A stretch of DNA of 64,000 bases from positions 1,703,501 through 1,767,500 of the forward strand of contig NC_013939.1 in the NCBI RefSeq assembly GCF_000010985.1, written 5' to 3'. Below are positions 60,276 to 64,000 of the stretch, piece after piece; position 1 is the first letter of the stretch; each line of letters opens with the position of its first letter. The notes below the pieces were generated by a model that made no database searches, was not told the origin of the DNA, and saw nothing but the letters and a program-made list of their open reading frames with translations. Origin of the DNA: Deferribacter desulfuricans SSM1 (lineage in GTDB: Bacteria > Chrysiogenota > Deferribacteres > Deferribacterales > Deferribacteraceae). The position numbers and the translations under genes are program-made.

Positions 60276-61802
60276 TTATTTATGACAAGTATTACAACTT
60301 GTACCTTTTTTAACTTTATACTTCTTATGACAAGGGAAACACAACTCTTTATGAAAAGTGTTGCTTGTACCTTTTAATACCTTAATTTCTACTTTTAAAG
60401 CACCTTCTTCAGGCTTACTGTGACACTCTTCGCATTTAAACATTTCATAATGTTTCTTATGTGGGAAAATAACAGGTTTCTTAGTGGTTTTAATTGAATG
60501 ATTTTCAGCAATATTTATTGTTTCAGGAGCTATTTCTACAAGCTCTGCTGGATTATCAGCTTTTAACACCTGAGCTTCTTCTTTTTTCACTTCTTTTTCA
60601 GCTTTATGCTCAGTTTTCTTTTCAGCATGTTCAGCCACAGGAGTTTCTTCTTTTACTTCAGGCTCTACATAATTTTCAATCTTTTCAATTAATTCATTTG
60701 CCTTATCCACCATTAAATCGAAATACTCTGGATTATGGAAACCTTTAGAACCATCCATTTCCATAGTTCTCACGATAAACTGAAGTTCGTTAAAGAGTTT
60801 TCTTTTCCCTTCTGGCATTTCAAGTCTTTCTTCAAAGAGCTTATCACGCACTTTCTGTAACTTTTTCAGCTTAGCAGTAAACTCTTTTTGAGTATCAATT
60901 AACATCTGTCCATAGCTAGAATCATGACAAGATGTACAAGTATCAGTATTTGGTCTTACAAAAGGATCCTTATGACAGTCTGTACAATTTAAATCAGCCA
61001 TATACCATGGTGTTTCTTCTAACCCTTTTACAAAAACACCCTTTTGTATTTTATCTTGCATTGTATGACATGCTGCACAATCCATATTATCTGGGACTTT
61101 GGCAGCTTTATTCTCTTTTTTAACTTTATAGTGACAAGAAAAACAATCTTCCATTTTTGGTAAATTATGGAAGTCACCACCATGGGCAACACCCAAGTGA
61201 CAATCCACACAATTTAATCCTGCTTCTAAATGCTTTTTATGATTAGGGGTAACACCTACCCTTGTATCCTCAGTTAAAATATCAGGTCTTCCAAAAGACT
61301 CTCTGAATCTTGGATTAACAACAGTATCAATCTTTCTAAATTTAACACCTACAGACATTACACGTTCTTTTCTTAACTTTTTATTAACTGAATCAGTATG
61401 ACAGAACATACAAGTTTCATTAGTAACAAGTTCAGCAGCTTTCTCCTTATTTGAAGCACCTTCAGCTAAAACTTTTAATTTGTGCTCGTCTGATAGCACG
61501 AGCTCACCATAAACATCTTTTAATCCACCAATTTTTGCTTTCATATAACCAACAAATCCAGGTTCACCATGACAGTCAATACACTCAACTTCAGCAGTTG
61601 AATGTATATTTTTAGACCAGGTATAATACTCTCCAAGAGGACCTACCTTTTTTTCTGGGTGACATTTGCCACAAAACTCAGATTCTGAAGTATAATGAAG
61701 CACTTCAATATTTGCAAAAAGAAAACCAGCTATGATAACAGTTATTAAGATTACAAAAACTACAGGATCTCTTCTTATGAATTCTTTAATTTTTCCCCAC
61801 AT
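60276..61802 (-). CDS. Eleven-haem membrane-anchored c-type cytochrome
   Basis: A 508-residue protein with one N-terminal membrane anchor (VVFVILITVIIAGFLFA) and eleven CxxCH motifs: CGKC, CIDC, CMFC, CVDC, CFSC, CAAC, CTDC, CTSC, CEEC, CFPC and CNTC, each followed by His. The first part is NapC/NirT-like. A coiled coil and an EKKEAE-rich linker (about 310-430) separate eight haems from a last group of three. It probably takes electrons from menaquinol to periplasmic acceptors. ATG 61802 lies seven bases after GGAGG; ATG 61808 is too close. Confidence 0.85.
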   Translation of the reverse strand: MWGKIKEFIRRDPVVFVILITVIIAGFLFANIEVLHYTSESEFCGKCHPEKKVGPLGEYYTWSKNIHSTAEVECIDCHGEPGFVGYMKAKIGGLKDVYGELVLSDEHKLKVLAEGASNKEKAAELVTNETCMFCHTDSVNKKLRKERVMSVGVKFRKIDTVVNPRFRESFGRPDILTEDTRVGVTPNHKKHLEAGLNCVDCHLGVAHGGDFHNLPKMEDCFSCHYKVKKENKAAKVPDNMDCAACHTMQDKIQKGVFVKGLEETPWYMADLNCTDCHKDPFVRPNTDTCTSCHDSSYGQMLIDTQKEFTAKLKKLQKVRDKLFEERLEMPEGKRKLFNELQFIVRTMEMDGSKGFHNPEYFDLMVDKANELIEKIENYVEPEVKEETPVAEHAEKKTEHKAEKEVKKEEAQVLKADNPAELVEIAPETINIAENHSIKTTKKPVIFPHKKHYEMFKCEECHSKPEEGALKVEIKVLKGTSNTFHKELCFPCHKKYKVKKGTSCNTCHK

Positions 61803-61848
61803 AATCATTCCTCCAGAGAAAAGGGAGGTAGAACCTCCCTAACATTTT

Positions 61849-62169
61849 TTATTTAACTACGAATAATAGTATCAAACAAATAACAAGTGCATAAATTGCA
61901 AGTGACTCTATCATCGCCAAACCGACGATCATAGATGTCATAATTTTACCAGATGCGCTAGGATTCCTAGAAATACCTTCTACTGCACTACCTACTGCTC
62001 TACCTTGGCCAAGACCTGTACCAAAAGCAGCTATACCGATACCTAATCCTGCAGCAAGATAAATTGCCCACTTATAGTTACCACCTGCTGCACCTTCAGA
62101 TGCAAATGCACTCATTGCAAAAAGTGCCATCATAACAGCACTATTGAAAAATACCTTCAAAACTTTCAT
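61849..62169 (-). CDS. atpE: ATP synthase subunit c with N-terminal signal-like extension
   Basis: A 106-residue protein; normal c subunits have about 75-90. Residues 1-24 look like a cleavable signal ([11 protein letters not shown]). The hairpin of two helices has GTGLGQGR (Gln55) and the carboxylate site AMIESLAIY (Glu88, Ser89, Tyr93). Gln, Glu, Ser and Tyr match the Na+-binding set of Ilyobacter-type c rings, although Gln alone also occurs in H+ rings. Start at ATG 62169, just after AGGAGG. Confidence 0.9.
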   Translation of the reverse strand: MKVLKVFFNSAVMMALFAMSAFASEGAAGGNYKWAIYLAAGLGIGIAAFGTGLGQGRAVGSAVEGISRNPSASGKIMTSMIVGLAMIESLAIYALVICLILLFVVK

Positions 62170-62191
62170 CAACTTCCTCCTTTTTTATTGT

Positions 62192-62863
62192 TTAGTGTGC
62201 TTCTTCAAGAGCACCACTAATATAGATCATTGACAACATCATAAAAACATAAGTTTGTAATGCGCTAGTAAATATACCCATGAAAAACATTGGCAATGGC
62301 ACCAAATATGGAACCAACATAAACAAAATTGCAATAACCAAATCTTCACCAAAAATATTACCAAAAAGCCTCATAGACAATGACAATGGTCTCGATAAAT
62401 GGCCTATAAGTTCAATAATAAACATAAGTGGCGCAAGAGCAAGCATTGGCCCCATAAAATGCTTGATATAGCCAATACCATGCTTTTTAAATCCAATATA
62501 GTTATAAGTCAGAAACACAACAATTGCTGGAGCAGCAGTAGTGTTTAAGTTAGAAGTAGGAGAGATAAAACCTGGTATCAACCCCAAAACATTTGAAAAG
62601 AAAACATATAAACCTATTGCAAATATCAGTGGGATATAAGGTTTACCTTCTTCCCCCATGATATCAATTGCCATTTTGTAAATTCCAGATATTAAAAGCT
62701 CAAAAAAGTTTTGCCCTTTTCCAGGGATATCTGATCTCATTTTGCTGGCAATTGATCCTAAAACTAAAGTTATTAAAACAACCACAAAAGCCATCAATAC
62801 ATGAATATACTTAGCTTGAACTTCATGAGGTAAAAAAGAAAAAATATTAAGTGGATGCTCCAT
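62192..62863 (-). CDS. atpB: ATP synthase subunit a
   Basis: A 223-residue membrane protein with SRPLSLSMRLFGNIFGEDLV, including the essential Arg, and LNTTAAPAIVVFLTYNY and GHL in helix 4. Stator half channel. Follows atpI with a 17-base overlap. Confidence 0.93.
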   Translation of the reverse strand: MEHPLNIFSFLPHEVQAKYIHVLMAFVVVLITLVLGSIASKMRSDIPGKGQNFFELLISGIYKMAIDIMGEEGKPYIPLIFAIGLYVFFSNVLGLIPGFISPTSNLNTTAAPAIVVFLTYNYIGFKKHGIGYIKHFMGPMLALAPLMFIIELIGHLSRPLSLSMRLFGNIFGEDLVIAILFMLVPYLVPLPMFFMGIFTSALQTYVFMMLSMIYISGALEEAH

Positions 62864-63206
62864 CCGTATTCCTCCTCTGAAAAATAATAACTGTTAAAGG
62901 GATTGTTAAAGGTAAAATAGAAATCCCCACTAACAACCCCAACACGTCTATGTCATAATATTTAATCCATAACCCAAAAACCAGCACCAACAAAATCATT
63001 CTAAAGAAATAACCAACACCAGATCCAATACCAAATTCGTTATTAAAAAACTTTTTTATTTTTCTACTCATCATTATAAAGTTCATCATCGTAATAATAT
63101 AACCAAATACTAAGTTTTTAACAAACACTGCATCAGCTACAATTTTGCATACTGTATACAAAATTATAAAAAAAATCAACGAGATTATAATAATTTTATT
63201 CGTCAT
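62847..63206 (-). CDS. AtpI-like ATP synthase assembly protein
   Basis: A 119-residue protein with four predicted helices and a basic loop (MMSRKIKKFFN). Its position before atpB and overlap on both sides (17 and 11 bases) fit the AtpI/ATP synthase I family, which helps c-ring assembly or Mg2+ uptake. Confidence 0.7.
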   Translation of the reverse strand: MTNKIIIISLIFFIILYTVCKIVADAVFVKNLVFGYIITMMNFIMMSRKIKKFFNNEFGIGSGVGYFFRMILLVLVFGLWIKYYDIDVLGLLVGISILPLTIPLTVIIFQRRNTDGAST

Positions 63207-63423
63207 CTTCGTTATACAAATCGGTTCTCTTTATAAAATAAAATATATTTTTAAAACCAGCAATAACCCCAAGAACCATAAATAATAAAGTCAAATACGG
63301 TTTAGTGTTAAATATCTTATCTAAATATACCCCCATACCAGTACCAATCATAATTGCAGCTACAACAGAAATACCAATCGAACTAGCATTTAAAAAACTT
63401 CTCATCTTTTTATTCAGCTTCAT
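63196..63423 (-). CDS. AtpZ-like small membrane protein
   Basis: A 75-residue protein with two helices, IGISVVAAIMIGTGMGVYLDKIF and TLLFMVLGVIAGFKNIFYF. The GxGxGVYLDKIF motif is that of the AtpZ/Fo-associated gene 1 family. Overlaps the next gene by 11 bases and the previous by one. Confidence 0.75.
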   Translation of the reverse strand: MKLNKKMRSFLNASSIGISVVAAIMIGTGMGVYLDKIFNTKPYLTLLFMVLGVIAGFKNIFYFIKRTDLYNEDDE

Positions 63424-63755
63424 TATTCTACTTTGCTTAAACCTCTACTTTTATAAATATCAATGGCAAACAATACACCAGATCCAGGCTCATCAAAATG
63501 TAAAATTTTATCAATCCCTTCTATAAAATCATCTAACAAATCATCAGGAACAGTTGTCATAACAGTTTTATTAGAAGCCTTACTCCCTATCATCAACTCC
63601 TTAAAAGCAGCAAAAATAGGGATATCATAAACTAATATTTTACCCATGCCTACAGAATCGAATACAGTCCCTCCTGTTACCCCTACTTCTACCATATACT
63701 CCAACACTTCTTCTAATAATTCAGTTTTATTTATAACAATAAATACAAGTTTCAT
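63423..63755 (-). CDS. PII-like protein
   Basis: A 110-residue ferredoxin-like fold: KLVFIVINKTELLEEVLEYMVEVGVTGGTV, then MTTVPDDLLDDFIEGIDKIL and PGSGVLFAIDIYKSRGL. This is the arrangement of PII-like proteins without the uridylylated T-loop Tyr motif. It may bind a nucleotide. It precedes the Fo genes by one-base overlap, so a role in energy status is an inference. Confidence 0.6.
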   Translation of the reverse strand: MKLVFIVINKTELLEEVLEYMVEVGVTGGTVFDSVGMGKILVYDIPIFAAFKELMIGSKASNKTVMTTVPDDLLDDFIEGIDKILHFDEPGSGVLFAIDIYKSRGLSKVE

Positions 63756-63761
63756 AATATG

Positions 63762-64000
63762 TTAATTTCCAAACATTTCTTTCAAAACTTCATAATGAAT
63801 TTTGATAGTTTTATCTATGTCTTCTTCAGAATGAGATGAAGATACAAACATCGCCTCAAATTGACTAGGAGCAAGATTTATACCTTTTGCAAGCATCTTA
63901 TGAAAAAAAGTAGCATACAATTTTGTGTCTGACTCAACTGCATCAGCAAAAGATTCCACAACCCCTTCTTTAAAAAATAAAGACCCCATTGACTCTATGC
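63762..64000 (-). CDS. hemL: Glutamate-1-semialdehyde aminotransferase, C-terminal part
   Basis: About 79 C-terminal residues, the rest off the right edge. SDTKLYATFFHKMLAKGINLAPSQFEA-like and FVSSSHSEEDIDKTI are the conserved HemL end. PLP enzyme of the C5 haem pathway, consistent with the high demand for haem. Confidence 0.9.
   Translation of the reverse strand, partial: IESMGSLFFKEGVVESFADAVESDTKLYATFFHKMLAKGINLAPSQFEAMFVSSSHSEEDIDKTIKIHYEVLKEMFGN

Overview
The window is AT-rich (roughly 30% G+C by eye) and comes from a motile, diderm, anaerobically respiring bacterium. The diderm call rests on lpxB, a PilQ secretin, lipoproteins and Tat signals. Menaquinone by the futalosine route (mqnE), two polysulfide-reductase-type molybdoenzyme operons, an 11-haem cytochrome, NiFe-hydrogenase maturation genes (hypCDE), an arsenic-type resistance locus and Lys/Glu/Ile-rich proteins fit the Deferribacteres (Deferribacter/Calditerrivibrio type) best. 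That assignment is inference; no rRNA is present.

Layout. 1-2231: end of an SSS-domain sensor-type gene with a small membrane partner, a mobile-looking repeat, and a thioredoxin-like gene. 2251-4273: permease divergent from arsR and a NifX-like gene. 4289-5329: CoA-binding protein and a flagellar rod/hook protein. 5370-8611: a four-gene operon behind a near-perfect FNR-type box, made of a cytoplasmic solute-binding-like protein, a metallochaperone-type GTPase, an ABC ATPase and a zinc-ribbon protein, with no membrane permease; it is my main candidate for an undescribed system. 8644-13084: a YgbA_NO protein, a DUF2155 lipoprotein and metH. 13171-17584: FAD oxidoreductase, two NifX-like proteins, two MinD/Mrp-like ATPases carrying ferredoxin inserts, a DUF5320 protein and a UPF0251 regulator. 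17901-30378: two paralogous psrABC-type operons, an Old-Yellow-Enzyme-type reductase, a tungstate/molybdate-binding-type protein, a CX3CH cytochrome and a second UPF0251 regulator. The palindrome GCATATGC recurs in front of both psrA-like genes. 30672-34692: DUF6125-like protein, cupin, tRNA-Val, a CheW-CheZ fusion, a FlhG-like ATPase and DUF2062. 34702-42305: lon, hsp20, galU, MEMO, an unknown gene, mqnE and an HD-GYP regulator. 42315-50769: flagellar export, motor and hook genes (fliQ, fliP, fliO, fliN, fliL, motB, motA, flgE, flgD, fliK). 50856-57050: lpxB and pilMNOPQ. 57053-59906: hisI, a small haem lipoprotein and hypEDC. 60276-64000: 11-haem cytochrome, ATP synthase Fo genes, a PII-like protein and the end of hemL.

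How it fits together. Hydrogenase maturation, menaquinone synthesis, multihaem cytochromes and the Psr-type enzymes suggest H2- or quinol-driven reduction of sulfur compounds. The Mo/W-binding protein and the NifX/Mrp cluster plausibly serve metallocofactor supply. Motility genes and a CheW-CheZ fusion with three apparent CheY-P docking peptides form a second theme. Two genes, fliP and the DUF2062 gene, have full-length frames that appear to start at AUU and AUA (or, for DUF2062, by readthrough from lon). Several starts given here differ from the longest open frame, and each entry says why.
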